Shown here piece by piece: positions 10,782 to 22,123 of a stretch of DNA of 64,000 bases; position 1 is the first letter of the stretch, and each line of letters opens with the position of its first letter. Origin of the DNA: Poa pratensis (lineage: Eukaryota; Streptophyta; Magnoliopsida; Poales; Poaceae); contig CAMZMU010000052.1 in NCBI GenBank assembly GCA_947311845.1, positions 133,825,169 to 133,889,168 on the forward strand, given 5' to 3'. The notes under the pieces were generated by a model. The model had not been told where the DNA came from, made no database searches, and was given only the letters and a program-made list of their open reading frames with translations. A program made the position numbers and the translations under genes.

Positions 10782-11790
10782 CAAGGAGCATTTTTCAAGA
10801 TTTTTCAATTCAAGCACTTCATATAGTTTTTTAGATAAAATAGAGACACTAGATCCTAGATCAAGTATGACATGGTGTGTCTCTTTTTCAATAGTTACTA
10901 GTACCTTAGGAATCCACATATCCCCAAGCTTAGGTGGTATCATAGCCTCTTGGTTGTACCTAGCAATCTTTTCTTTCAAGACATGATTAGCAATATAAGA
11001 ACCAAAACCAGCTTGGTTAGTGTTGATGGAAGGATCACTTGCAAACTTTTGTAAGATAGATATTAATTCATGCAAGCTACAATTCTCTAAGTCAAGCAAT
11101 GGGTCCTTGACTTCACTAAGCATTTTAACTTTCTCAACTTTCTTTTCCCTATTGTATAGGTTGAATATTTCATAGCGGACATCAAAGACATCTTCAGATA
11201 CTTGGGCTTTTTCTAAACTTTCTTTAATTCTTACTTCCAAAAGCAAGCCATCAAGTAAATAGTGAGTATCATTAGCAGCAGTATTCATGAAGGAATCCTC
11301 ACATTCATTATCCAAAAAGACCTTAGAGGCTTCAGTCAAACCTCTATAAAACACATGCATGAGCATCCAATCTCTAAGACCATGTTCCATTCCAAAAACT
11401 ATGCCTCTAAACCTTTCCCATGTTTTCACTAGAGGTTCATCCTCTTCTTGTTTAAAGGTGATAAGTACTTGCCTTAGATTACAAATCTTTTCAATGGAAC
11501 AAAATCTTTCAATGAAAGCAGCTTTTAAATTAAACCAAGTGCTAAAATTTTCAGGTGGCCATCTTAATATCCAATCTAAGGCTTTTCCACCTAGGGAGTA
11601 AGGAAAAAGCTTAATTTTAACATTAGCATGGCTCAAGTTTAACATTTTGCACCTTTCATCAAACTTCTTAAGATGAGGTATAGGATCTTCTTTAGGTTTC
11701 CCATAAAAACGGTGTTCATAAATCATTTTCATGATATTAGGATCTACCACACATTTCTCAACAGGGATATTCATATCTTGGGGAAAATTC
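10782..11790 (-). pseudogene. Athila-like Gypsy gag and start of protease, truncated
   Basis: One open frame (ATG at 11774, MNIPVEKCVVDP) encodes a retrotransposon capsid-like region: FDERCKMLNLSHANVKIKLFP, LGGKALDWI and the FNLKAAFIERF block. A protease-like segment follows with the active-site triad region DLGSSVSILS (third motif residue Ser, where Athila proteases commonly have Ala). The frame stops being Athila-like after LEKCSL, where it runs into Copia leader sequence on the opposite strand at about 10782-10790. Reverse transcriptase and integrase are absent. The normal zinc knuckle of gag is not visible, so an internal deletion between capsid and protease is likely. Confidence 0.8.
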
Positions 11791-12121
11791 TTAACACTGA
11801 ATGGCCAAAGGGTTCTTTTCTCTATTTTAGCAAGTTTTTTTGTATTTTTTTAATTTTTATGCAAAACTGAAAATAAAATGAGTCTCACAAATGCAAACCG
11901 AATTACAAATGCAAGACAATGCAATGACACTAACAAAACAAATAAATTGCTTTGTAAGTAAAGATGGATAAGATGGTGCTCACGTAGGTGCAACCTCCCC
12001 AAGCTTAGGTGTTAGCACAAGTTGGTGAAATTGACTTCGTTGTGAGATGAATGCGATGATGCACACCCTTGGATAAATATCTCAGCTATGATTCCACGGC
12101 AACGGCACCAGAAAACAGTCT
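11791..12121 (-). other. Leader of the truncated Athila-like element with primer site
   Basis: Untranslated leader between LTR and gag. On the minus strand TGGTGCCGTTGCCGTGGAAT (12091-12110) is a slightly mutated form of the Athila primer site. A purine tract motif (minus strand AAGCTTGGGGAGG, near 11995-12006) also occurs here. Confidence 0.7.
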
Positions 12122-13840
12122 TGATGATCCCAAAGATGCAAGGACTTGATACCTGCAAAAGTAAACGGGATTAGGTTGAGACTCCAAGTGCAGAGTGTGT
12201 AGTAAGTGGAAGACGTGTTTTCCCCACGAGGGTGACTCGACAGTTTAATATCGAACTCTCGGGGAATCAGTAGTGAAGATATATCTTCTTATCCTTCTTT
12301 TGGTTACCTACAAAACAAAGTTAAATGTTTTGGTCCTCAACCTCACCTGTGGTTGTCAAGCACAAGGTGTAAGAATGATATCAAGATAGTTATGCAATGC
12401 AAACAAGAAATAAATATGCAATGATGGTGGATGCAATGGTAAATGATATTTTTGGGTTTTTTAATGATGTATGCAAGATGAAAATTATTTTTGTATTTTC
12501 GGATTTAATGATGACTGAAAATGGAAAAGTGGTATATGTTGTTGGAAAGGTGTTTCTTCTGATTAAAAATGGACCGGGGTTCATGGTTTCACAAATGCAC
12601 TATCTCTTTATGAAGTGGCAGACAATGGAACACACACAGAGTTAACATATGAGATTGCAACACAAAGTTTGATAACAAGTTACTTAGATATATGAGCATC
12701 ACGTCCTAACATAGAGACCTTTTGGTTATTAATCTCTCTTATACTCCACCAAGATGCGAACTAAATCATAACACCTCGGTAATTAAGATAACTCAGAGTA
12801 TAGCTTTAAGTATCATGACATGAAGTGAAAATAAAAACATGCTAGATCTAGTCATGGAGTAGTGGCAATGGTCACACCCACATCTCCGGTAGCATGGTAT
12901 TTTAGTTTATCCCTAGTGAGGCAACAAAGTAAGGTAGAAATACCCAAGTGGATCGCAGAACTTTCTCTCACGTTCACTGCACTTGCCACCCCCTGTTACT
13001 CCAACTAATGCACACGTTTCCCCACACACGCTCTCATAAACATGCTTGATTAAAACAAGTAGACAAGAACAGGGTACATAATATGCATCTATATTCATAA
13101 CTGAAACAAACATTGCAATCTCAAACATATATTAACTCATAGAAAGATCCACCACATATGTATTACAACGGTGACCGTAATCATGTTCAGCAGCTCATAC
13201 GGTACTAATTAGTGAAGCTCAAGAGAGGAGAGATACATAAGTTACTTCCACAAACCCATAGTCCAGAGGTGGACTACTCCCTCTTCATCATGGAGACGGT
13301 GGAGAAGTCGATGGAGAAGATGGAGACCCCGCCGGCAGCGCACCGCCGGAGTTTTCCCCCTCCAATCTGCAGCTCCTGATCTCCGTTTCGGTGTTTCTGT
13401 GCTTGTGCGGCGCTCCATCCAGAGAACGTCGGGGGACCTTTTTTATAGGCGTTTTTAGGTCAAGACGGAGTCGGTGGACAAAAGATCGACGGCAACGGAG
13501 CCACGAGGGCCAAAAGAGTGGGTCCCACGCGGCCTGGGCCACCCCCTTTTGGGCCTCGGGCCTCCGTTTGCTCGCTTCCTTTTTCCACAGGCCGTCTTCC
13601 TTCCAAAAAATGATGTCCCTAAATTTGCAGGTGATTTGGACGACGTTTGGGTACCTGAAACATTAAAATACAAAACTAGGGTTTTCTGCCTGTGCAGGGT
13701 TAATTCCATAAAAATAGGAAATCATTAAGATATTTCCAAAATCATGATAAAACATTGATATAACCCTTATATGATGCAAATATGATTGGAATATGAGTAA
13801 ATAAAGTGCAAAGTTCATGTATGAATTTTACATGCATCTA
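12122..13840 (-). repeat. 5' LTR of the truncated Athila-like element
   Basis: The same family occurs inverted at 32746-34478 (complete, solo) and at 36809-37712 (partial). In its own orientation the LTR starts (T)GATGCATGTAAAA and ends GGGATCATCA. Its right edge abuts the LTR at 13841 without a clean terminal T-G, with one or two bases altered. It contains repeated short ORFs, seen again in the other copies, that are shadows of conserved LTR sequence and not genes. Confidence 0.85.
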
Positions 13841-14872
13841 CAATGCATTAAGGTTTCCCAACCATAGCCTTAAGTTCGTGGTCCTCTTACTCCCATACAT
13901 GCAACTAACCGGTTTGAGCCCTCAGGTTTCTGTCACTCCGGCAGGACTACCCCCCTTCCTTTGCACATACTACCAACCCTAGGGTGTTGATCCATGCGCG
14001 CACAAATATAATGGACACCAATAGGACAATACCATATCAACATACAACTCTAATGAACTAAAGACATTCAGCCAAGCAATCAAAAGACAAATAAACTACG
14101 GAAACATGTCATAGATCATAGGATAAATATTATAGCATCAAACACCATGTTTACATAGGACGGTATAGAGGTTTGTGGGAGGATGAACCACTTAATACAA
14201 GGAGGAGTTGGTGATGGAGATGGCGGTGAAGACGGCGGAGGGGCAGCGCGGGTGCGCAGGGCGGCGGCGGCACGGGGAGCTCCTTCCCCGCCGCCGGCAT
14301 CATGTGGGAGCGCCGCCCCTTAGCCTCCCTCCTTCATGGCCTCTTGGGAGCCCTCCCCCATGGAGATGGGATCCATGGGGGAGGCAAAAATGTGGCTTTT
14401 GGTGGCTGCAATTCATGGGTGGAGGAGTCCTCCACGAGTTAGGTTTCCTCCCTTTATATAGCTTCTCGGATTTCCGTCACCCTCTTTTAGGGTTCCACCA
14501 AAATGGGCCTACAGGCCGCGTCCGAACTCCGATTGGACTGATCTCGGGCTTAAAATCTTTGTATGGAAAATTGTGACAACTTTCTATTTATTGAGTTTTC
14601 CGTTTGACGTCGTCTTCGAGGGTCAAACTGACAAACTCCGAAAAAAGTTCTCAGACAGATTTCTGGAAAGTCCCAATTCGTGTCCAACAAGGTTTCCTTT
14701 TGTATTCTTGATAATTCCTACACATCAAAGTGTAAAACAAGAACATTGTGCACTTTTGCAACTATTAATAGGCTTGTCCAAATAAATCATAAACTTAATA
14801 TAAAAACAAGTGCAAAAGGCATAGTATTAACATGAAACAATCAAAAGTTATAGATACGTTTTGGACGTATCA
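13841..14872 (-). repeat. Truncated 3' LTR of the second Athila-like element
   Basis: Near-identical to 21083-22120, with about two dozen substitutions by eye over roughly 1030 bp, mostly transitions. It ends in the canonical start (minus strand TGATACGTCCAAAACG, at 14872). The other LTR end, about 460 bp, is missing: it stops where the neighbouring LTR begins at 13841. Confidence 0.85.
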
Positions 14873-14877
14873 ACATC

Positions 14878-17071
14878 TGAAAGGACAATGATGTCGCCTA
14901 GAGGGGGGTGAATAGGCGATTAAAACTTTTCCGGTTTAGGCTTACTAATTGTGGAATAAAACTAGGTGTTTAAATTAACAAGCCAACAACCTAAATAAAC
15001 TAGGCTCACCTATGTGCACCAACAACTTATGCTAAGCAAGACAAGCAACAAGGTGATAGCAATATAGAATACTTCAAGCACGAAGGCTATCACAATGTAA
15101 AGTGCATAAGTAAAAGGCTCGGGTATAGAAATAACCGAAGCACATGGAGACGAGGATGTATTCCCGAGTTCCTCCTTGAAAGGGAGTACGTCTCGTTGGA
15201 GAGGTGTGAGCCGACACAACGATTCAACAACCACAAAGGTTTCACCCTCTTCTCCGATGAACCGTACCACAAAGGTTTGGTTCACCTTCCACTATCGGTA
15301 TTCCTTCGAGGCGGAATCCGGAGCCTTTCAACAACAATCCGGGCACAACCCACAATGGGTTGGGGGCTCCCGAACGGCTTTCAACAACAATCCGAGGCAC
15401 AACCCACAAAGGGCTTGGGGGCTCCCGAACGGCTTCAAGTGACCACACAAGGGTCCAACCACCACAAAGGCGTCTAGGGCCCGAAGACCCAAGAGTAACA
15501 AGTTCACAAGATTTCAACTTCCACGAATCCTCGTGGAGAGCACACCGATGCACCAAATGCAAAAGGCAAGAGCACAAGTGCTCAAGTCCTCCACTCTCAA
15601 ATTCCAACAAAGCAACAAATGCTTATGGGGGAATAAGAGAGGAAGAACAAAGAGGAGAACCACTCAAGAACTCCAAGAACTAGATAAACTATGTTCCCCT
15701 CACTTAGAGGAGAGATTGATTGGTGGAAATGTAGATCTAGGTCTTCTCATTTAATCCTCCAAAGATCAAAGAGTTTGGGTGGAGGGATTAGGAGATATCA
15801 AAGAAATGAGCTTGCAACAATGGAGGAGAGAGAAAGCAAAGGTTGCTGGGCAGAGCTAGCTGGCTGGAGGAAGGTGGAGGGGTATTTATACCCCTCCCAG
15901 AAAAGTAGCCGTTGCAGCCAGATTCACACCGGAGTTTCTGGTCCAAGTGACCGGATACTCCGGCCTGGGGCGGAAACTCCGGCCCCCACCAGGAGGTGAA
16001 CAACAAACAGACGAGAGAAGCTCAGGCAGAAACTCCGGCCCCTGGGACCGGAAACTCCGGCCTGGGGCGGATACTCCGGCCCCTTGGGCCGGAAACTCCG
16101 GCCCCCACCAGGGGCTGAACAAGAAAAACACTCTCTGAAGAAAACCAAGGACCGGAGACTCCGGTCCAGAAGACCGGAGACTCCGGCCTGAAAACAGTGA
16201 AACTGCAAAACCTGAAATGCAATAACTTTCTCGTATGAACTCCAAAACAGGTGAATCCAATTGCGTTGGAAAGGTAACGACGAGAACTTTGCCACAAAAT
16301 ATAGAGGGGATACCACACATGGAGAGGTGTGGACCCTATCTCGAAGGTGGACCGATAATATTTCCAACACGAAAACGCAACAAGTTTTCCATAAGAAATC
16401 CGTTTTCGAAGAACTTGGGCTTGTCATGAAGATCACGACAAGCACCAAAACCCAACAAGGAGAAAAGCCAAATAAGAACCAAGAAAGATGATATGCCAAG
16501 TATGCAACGATATGAGCTCTCCACAAAGATGCGATCAAGTTACTCAATTGAGAACCCCTCTTGATAGTACGCCGTCTATCCTAAAACCCGGTCTCCCACT
16601 AACAACATGAGACCGGTAAAATAGAAAACCTATCAAGATCATACCTTTGCCTTGCGCATTCCACTTGAGCTCGATGATGACGATCTTGCTCTCTCAAGAT
16701 GGAACACCTTTCTTGATTGCTCTTTGCTTGGTGAAGATTCAAATGTTGCTCCCCCATACACCAAGATGGGAGTGCCACTCTTAGGAACATCTTCACTTGA
16801 CCATTATCTCCAAATGGGTGGCAAGCTTCACGCATATGATTTCTTCGAGATGCTTCTCTTGAACTTGCACTTCATCTTCTCTACATATGACCATTCTTCA
16901 TATAAAACCATGAATAGAGCATTGATCATCATGTAATCTTCTAGAGTCCAACACATGAACTCCAATCTTTTCCTATGGACAAGATCTACAAGAATATCTC
17001 AATGCAAACATTAGTCCATAAGGATTGTCATTAATTACCAAAACCACACATGGGGCAACACATGCACTTTC
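14878..17071. mobile_element. Solo LTR (about 2.2 kb), probably Copia type
   Basis: It is bounded by tgaaagg...ctttca with a perfect 5-bp target duplication acatc (14873-14877 and 17072-17076), sitting just inside the 3' end of the host Athila-like element. It contains a TATA box in a 9-bp perfect inverted repeat (15876-15897), two copies of a ~60-bp tandem unit (about 15325-15440), and a degenerate array of ACTCCGG motifs (about 15930-16190). Superfamily is inferred from general resemblance of the ends (CTCTAGGCGACATC) to abundant Triticeae Copia LTRs. No internal coding region remains. Confidence 0.85.
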
Positions 17072-19859
17072 AACATCCCCAAGCTTAATTCCTGCTCGTC
17101 CTCGAGTAGGTAAATGATAACAAAATAATTTTTGATTGTAAATGCTATGATCAGATCTTTAACAATTGCATGATGTATGGATAGTAAAATTTAGCAATCA
17201 TGTTACCTAATGAAAAGTATCAACGAACTAAGAGCTCATAACATGAAATTTATAAACATCAACAAGATTGTAATGATCATAATAAAGCATGATAGAGTGG
17301 TATCTCGCTTGCCCTTAATTGTGGAGCAAAACATAAATGCCAAGACACCTCTGAAGTTCAAGTGAAGACTATGTAAAGATATCAAAGGTAAAAGCATCAT
17401 AGTTATACCGCAGATAACCGCATTCTGGGACAAGCACAATACACTAAGAATGACAGATATGCTCTCGAGGAAGTGCTCAAAGAAAGGATGATGACTCAAC
17501 ACTAAAATAAAAGATTGGCCCTTCGCAGAGGGAAGCAGAGATTAACATGTGCTAGATCTTTTTATTAAAAACAGAAGTAAAAATGTTTTGAGAGGTGGTT
17601 GTTTCTGTCAACGAATCAGTAATAGAGTTCTTGTTATCTTCCATACTAAACAAGTTGAGAGCGGTTCCGAGTTATTGATATTAGGCATCTATAGCATGCA
17701 CTTTTATATAGTATGACACTCCTCCCAACCTTTGCTTTCACAAACCATGGCTAACCGAATCCTCGGGTGCCTGCCAACAATCACATACCATGGAGGAGTG
17801 CCTATTTTTATTTGTTTAACTTTTGAATGCTATAATGGTCTAACTAGCTCTTTGCAAAATTAGTGACGAGCAGATGAAGCATGCAAGTCGGGGTACTTAA
17901 TTTAGCATGGAAGATAACAAACCCAACTAGAACGTCCTCATGAGCTAAAAACAGTGTCACAAAATGAGAAGTATTTTGAAGGTTTTAAATGTAGCACATG
18001 AAAATTTACTTGGAATGGTTTGAAATTCCATGCATAGGAATTTATAGTGGACTCTTTGGAATAACTTGGTTTTCAGGGATTTGGATGCACGAGCAGCATT
18101 CCTGCTCAGTACAGGTGAAGGCTAGCAATAGACTGGGAAGCGACAATCAAGAGAGCAATAACCGTCATAATCATGCTTGCGACAGAACAAAATTAACGGA
18201 GGCATAAATGTGATACTAGAACTCTGAGGCAAAGTAAATCATCAAGGCTTAATTGACTTTTTGTTTTTCAGTCATGAGCATGCGTGAGCATGTGCCAAGT
18301 CAATTGAAGTGAATCATTCAGAGGAGGATACCACAATACCATACCATCTTATGAACAGGACAATGCATGTTAACATCAAAATATCATAATATACACTATT
18401 AGCTAGTTGAGACTAACCATAAGAAAACATAACCACTAAACAATATCATTCACACATCATTTTTAAGTTTCAACAAATAATCCATTAACCAAGTAAACGT
18501 TGAAAACAGAAGATAAATAAAATATGTGACGATCCACTTATTAATGTAACCGGTGTTTGATGCTAAGATAAATAGATAATAAATACAACCGCTTCAAGTT
18601 TAGTCAAGTTCCTATGTTGCTAAAAAACAAAGTTTAAAGGTTTGCAAACCGAGGGGTTATTGATGAAGAGGGATGCGGGGACATCCCCAAGCTTATGACT
18701 TTGGCCATTCTTCAATATTTCACATTTGGTGTTCCTTCATTCTCTGTGAAAAAACTTCAACACAAAAACTTTCCCATTCTTTTCTGCGGTTAGACATTAG
18801 TACAATAGATAATATTTCCCAAGTGCTGCTATTAAACCAAATCAAATTTTGTTTTTAAGTTACAGAAAGGTTGCTTAAATGGCCAACTTATAAATGAAAG
18901 GTAAGAACCATTAAAAATCAAATGAAAACGAAAAGAGGCCACTCTTGCAACAAAAGTCAGAATCTGTCCAAAAAAACAGCAGCTGAAAACGCAATTTTTA
19001 GGTGCTCTTAAACATGTCCGAAATTTTAGCCAATTTTTGTGCATGCATATAATTCGGTGATACATAATCAGTATTTTTTCGTGATTTTTAGATCTTCCAG
19101 TAAAACATGAAAAATCGCGCAATGAGCAGTAGATTCTGAAACAGAAAATCACTTTTTACAAATGTATCAACTAAGCTAAATGGTTAAAATTTGGTACTTT
19201 ATTTTTGATAAACTAAGACCAGAGGCTAAACAAGACCTAAACATGCTAGCTACAACATGGAAAACTCTAAAGGAAAACCAAAAGTTACAACCAAATAAAG
19301 AACCCAACAAGAAGCAAAACAAAAGAAAATATTTTTGTTGTTTTGAATTTATAAGTGAAAGCAAAGAAGCAATAGAAACCAAATAAAGAGCCTAATAAAA
19401 CTAAAGAAGGTAAAACCAAGACATATAAATGCAATTATAATACAAGTTAAGACAATTCATATCATGTGGACGGGTAATATAGAGTATGAACGAGATAACC
19501 TCATGTTTGTTGATGAATAGGGGTGCCTCGGGCATCCCCAAGCTTAGATGATTGATATCTTGATTAATATTCTTGGGGTGAACCTACACATCCCCAAGCT
19601 TGAGCTCTTGCATCTTTTTGTTCATCTCATATCACCTTATTGATTAGAATCTATAGACTACATCCACATAAACTTCACAAAACTCATTAGTAGGGTTAGT
19701 ACTCATTAAATAAAATCCACTCATGTTCAAGCATTGACAAATTACATAATATTTATTTAACATTAGCCACTATATATACCGAGGTTCTTATTATTTCCAT
19801 CGTCCGTTGAAAAACTAAGGAAACCAAGAGACCCTAAGTACAATATTAAGTAAAGAGAA

Positions 19860-20235
19860 TAGAAATCTGTCAAAACAGAACAGTCCGTAAAGATGACACT
19901 TAACGAGATAGTTACGTAGCTCAAATAAAAAAAACTTAAAACTAATGAAAGTCAGATAATAATCTCAGGTTATGCAAAAAAAAATTCAGGTCAAAATACT
20001 ATTCTGAGATTTATCACGATTTTATTTACAGAGAAGCACAAAAATCGGTCTAAACTGAACAGTCAGTAAAGATCGAATTTTTCGACCTATCTACGTAGCT
20101 CAAATCAGAAAAGTAAAAACTAATAAAAGAAAGATCATAAGCAGTACTTTGCACTCAATAAATTTTAGATCAAGATCACATTCTGGTGATTTTAAATGTT
20201 TTATACGGTGGAGCACAGAAAATCTGTTTCTGGAC
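19860..20235. repeat. Diverged tandem repeat, period about 178 bp
   Basis: Two full copies and part of a third. Shared landmarks are aaatcNgtc.aaactgaacagtc, gtaaagat, acgtagctcaaat and aaaactaat.aaag, followed by ttctg.gattt and gagcaca. A weaker start of a copy may exist near 18958. Confidence 0.6.
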
Positions 20236-20595
20236 AGCAAAGCAAAACTATCAACTTTCCATTCACTAGAGATTGTTATAAGCAATTTTATTTTTATATA
20301 CAGAGGTATATACACAATATTTACATGTTTTTGATGAAAAGCTTCCATGTAAAGATTTGTTTTGGTTTCATAGGCGTGAACACAAGTGTTCAAGGTCGAC
20401 CCCCACTTAACCATTACACATCTTTCCAATCACTTTTCTTTTTGAAAACTTTTTAGATAACAATTACAACTAATTTTTTTTATAATTCGCATTCCCTACC
20501 CATACTAAGATAGAGAACAACTTAAAACTGAAAATAAAAATTACTTAGAGATAAAGAAAACAAGTGCACACAAGAATATTCACCTACGCTATGAC

Positions 20596-20613
20596 TCCCC
20601 GGCAACGGCGCCA
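20596..20613 (-). other. Athila primer-binding site
   Basis: Minus strand TGGCGCCGTTGCCGGGGA, the classic Asp-tRNA-type site of Athila/Gypsy elements, 10 bp inside the LTR end at 20624. Confidence 0.85.
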
Positions 20614-20623
20614 GAAAAGGTCT

Positions 20624-22122
20624 TGATAACCCACAAGTATAGGGGATCGCGTGTAGCCTTTTCGATAAGTAAGAGTGTCGAACCCAATGAGGAGCTAAAG
20701 GTAGAATAAGTATTCTCTCAAGTTCTATCAACCACTGATAAAACTCTACGCACACTAAACGTTTACTTTATCTAGGAAATAATACTAAAGCAATAATACG
20801 GGTACGAGAGATAGCTTTGCAAGATAATAAATACAAGAAAGTAAATGTTAGTGCTGCAGCAATAAAATATACTAAGTAACCATAAACTAACAGTACCATG
20901 AGTGTAGAAAAGTGGTGGTAATTGTGGTGGCTTTGTCCAAGATTAATTAGTAAAGGTATTTAGTTCATTGTGTTCGATGCAGTTTTCTATGTGGGAGAGG
21001 CTAAATATACATGCACTCCACTACTTGGGATTACTAGTACAATATGATTGTATTGTTAGCAAACATCCGTAAATACTAACAATGCATTAAGGTTTCCCAA
21101 CCATAGCCTTAAGTTCATGGTCCTCTTACTCCCATATATGCAACTAACCGGTTTGAGCCCTCAGGTTTCTGTCACTCCGGCAGGACTACCCCCTTCCTTT
21201 GCACATACTACCAACCCTAGGGTGTTGATCCATGCACACACAAATATAATGGACACCAATAGGACAGTACCATATCAACATACAACTCTAATGAACTAAA
21301 GACATTCAGCCAAGCAATCAAAAGACAAATAAACTACGGAAACATGTCATAGATCATAGGATAAATATTATAGCATCAAACACCATGTTTACATAGGACG
21401 GTACAAAGGTTTGTGGGAGGATGAACCACTAAATACAAGGAGGGGTTGGTGATGGAGATGGCGGTGAAGACGGCGGAGAGGCAGCGCGGGTGCGCAGGGC
21501 GGCGGCGGCGCCGGCGGCGGCGCGGGGAGCTCCTTCCCCGCCGCCGGCATCATGTGGGAGCGCCGCCCCTTAGCCTCCCTCCTTCATGGCCTCTTGGGAG
21601 CCCTCCCCCATGGAGATGAGATCCATGGGGGAGGCAAAAATGTGGCTTTTGGTGGCTGCAATTCGTGGGTGGAGGAGTCCTCCACGAGTTAGGTTTCCTC
21701 CCTTTATATAGCTTCTCGGATTTCCGTCACCCCCTTTTAGGGTTCCACCAAAATGGGCCTACAGGCCGCGTCCGAACTGCGATTGGGCTGATCTCGGGCT
21801 TAAAATCTTCGTATGGAAAATTGTGACAACTTTCTATTTATTGAGTTTTCCGTTTGACATCGTCTTCGAGGGTCAAACTGACAAACTCCGAAAAACGTTC
21901 TCAGACAGATTTCTGGAAAGTCCCAATTCGTGTCCAACAAGGTTTCCTTTTGTATTTTTGATAATTCCTACACATCAAAGTGTAAAACAAGAACATTGTG
22001 CACTTTTGCAACTATTAATAGGTTAGTCCAAATAAATCATAAACTTAATATAAAAACAAGTGCAAAAGGCATAGTATTAGCATGAAACAATCAAAAATTA
22101 TAGATACGTTTTGGACGTATGA
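20624..22122 (-). repeat. 5' LTR of the second Athila-like element
   Basis: In element orientation it starts at 22122 and ends TTGTGGGTTATCA at 20624, about 1.5 kb. The terminal dinucleotide is altered (plus strand ends ...ggacgtatga where ...tatca is expected). It is inserted in the 5' part of the antisense ORF of the Tat-like element. A TATA box (minus strand GCTATATAAAGG) lies near 21707. Confidence 0.85.
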
Positions 22123-22123
22123 G

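Larger units (their letters stand above)
17072..20623 (-). mobile_element. Internal region of a non-autonomous Athila-like element
   Basis: About 3.5 kb lies between the primer site (20596-20613) and the 3' LTR (after removing the solo LTR). It shows no gag, protease, reverse transcriptase or integrase in any frame. A purine tract (minus strand AAGCTTGGGGATGT, 17073-17086) abuts the 3' LTR, and near copies of it recur at about 18681, 19532 and 19588. Diverged tandem repeats lie at 19860-20230. The element therefore needs proteins from relatives to move. Confidence 0.75.

Noticed and set aside
12913..13128. ORF of 71 codons, repeated identically at 33473-33688
   Set aside because: Both copies are the same stretch of an LTR. 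The conservation is that of a repeat, not of a protein.
14208..14576. ORF of 122 codons in plus strand
   Set aside because: Lies in an LTR with a diverged second copy at 21452, where the frame is different.
15924..16547. Minus-strand ORF of 207 codons with repeated SFRPGAGVS-like units
   Set aside because: It is a translation of the ACTCCGG array in a solo LTR and has no start context or domain.
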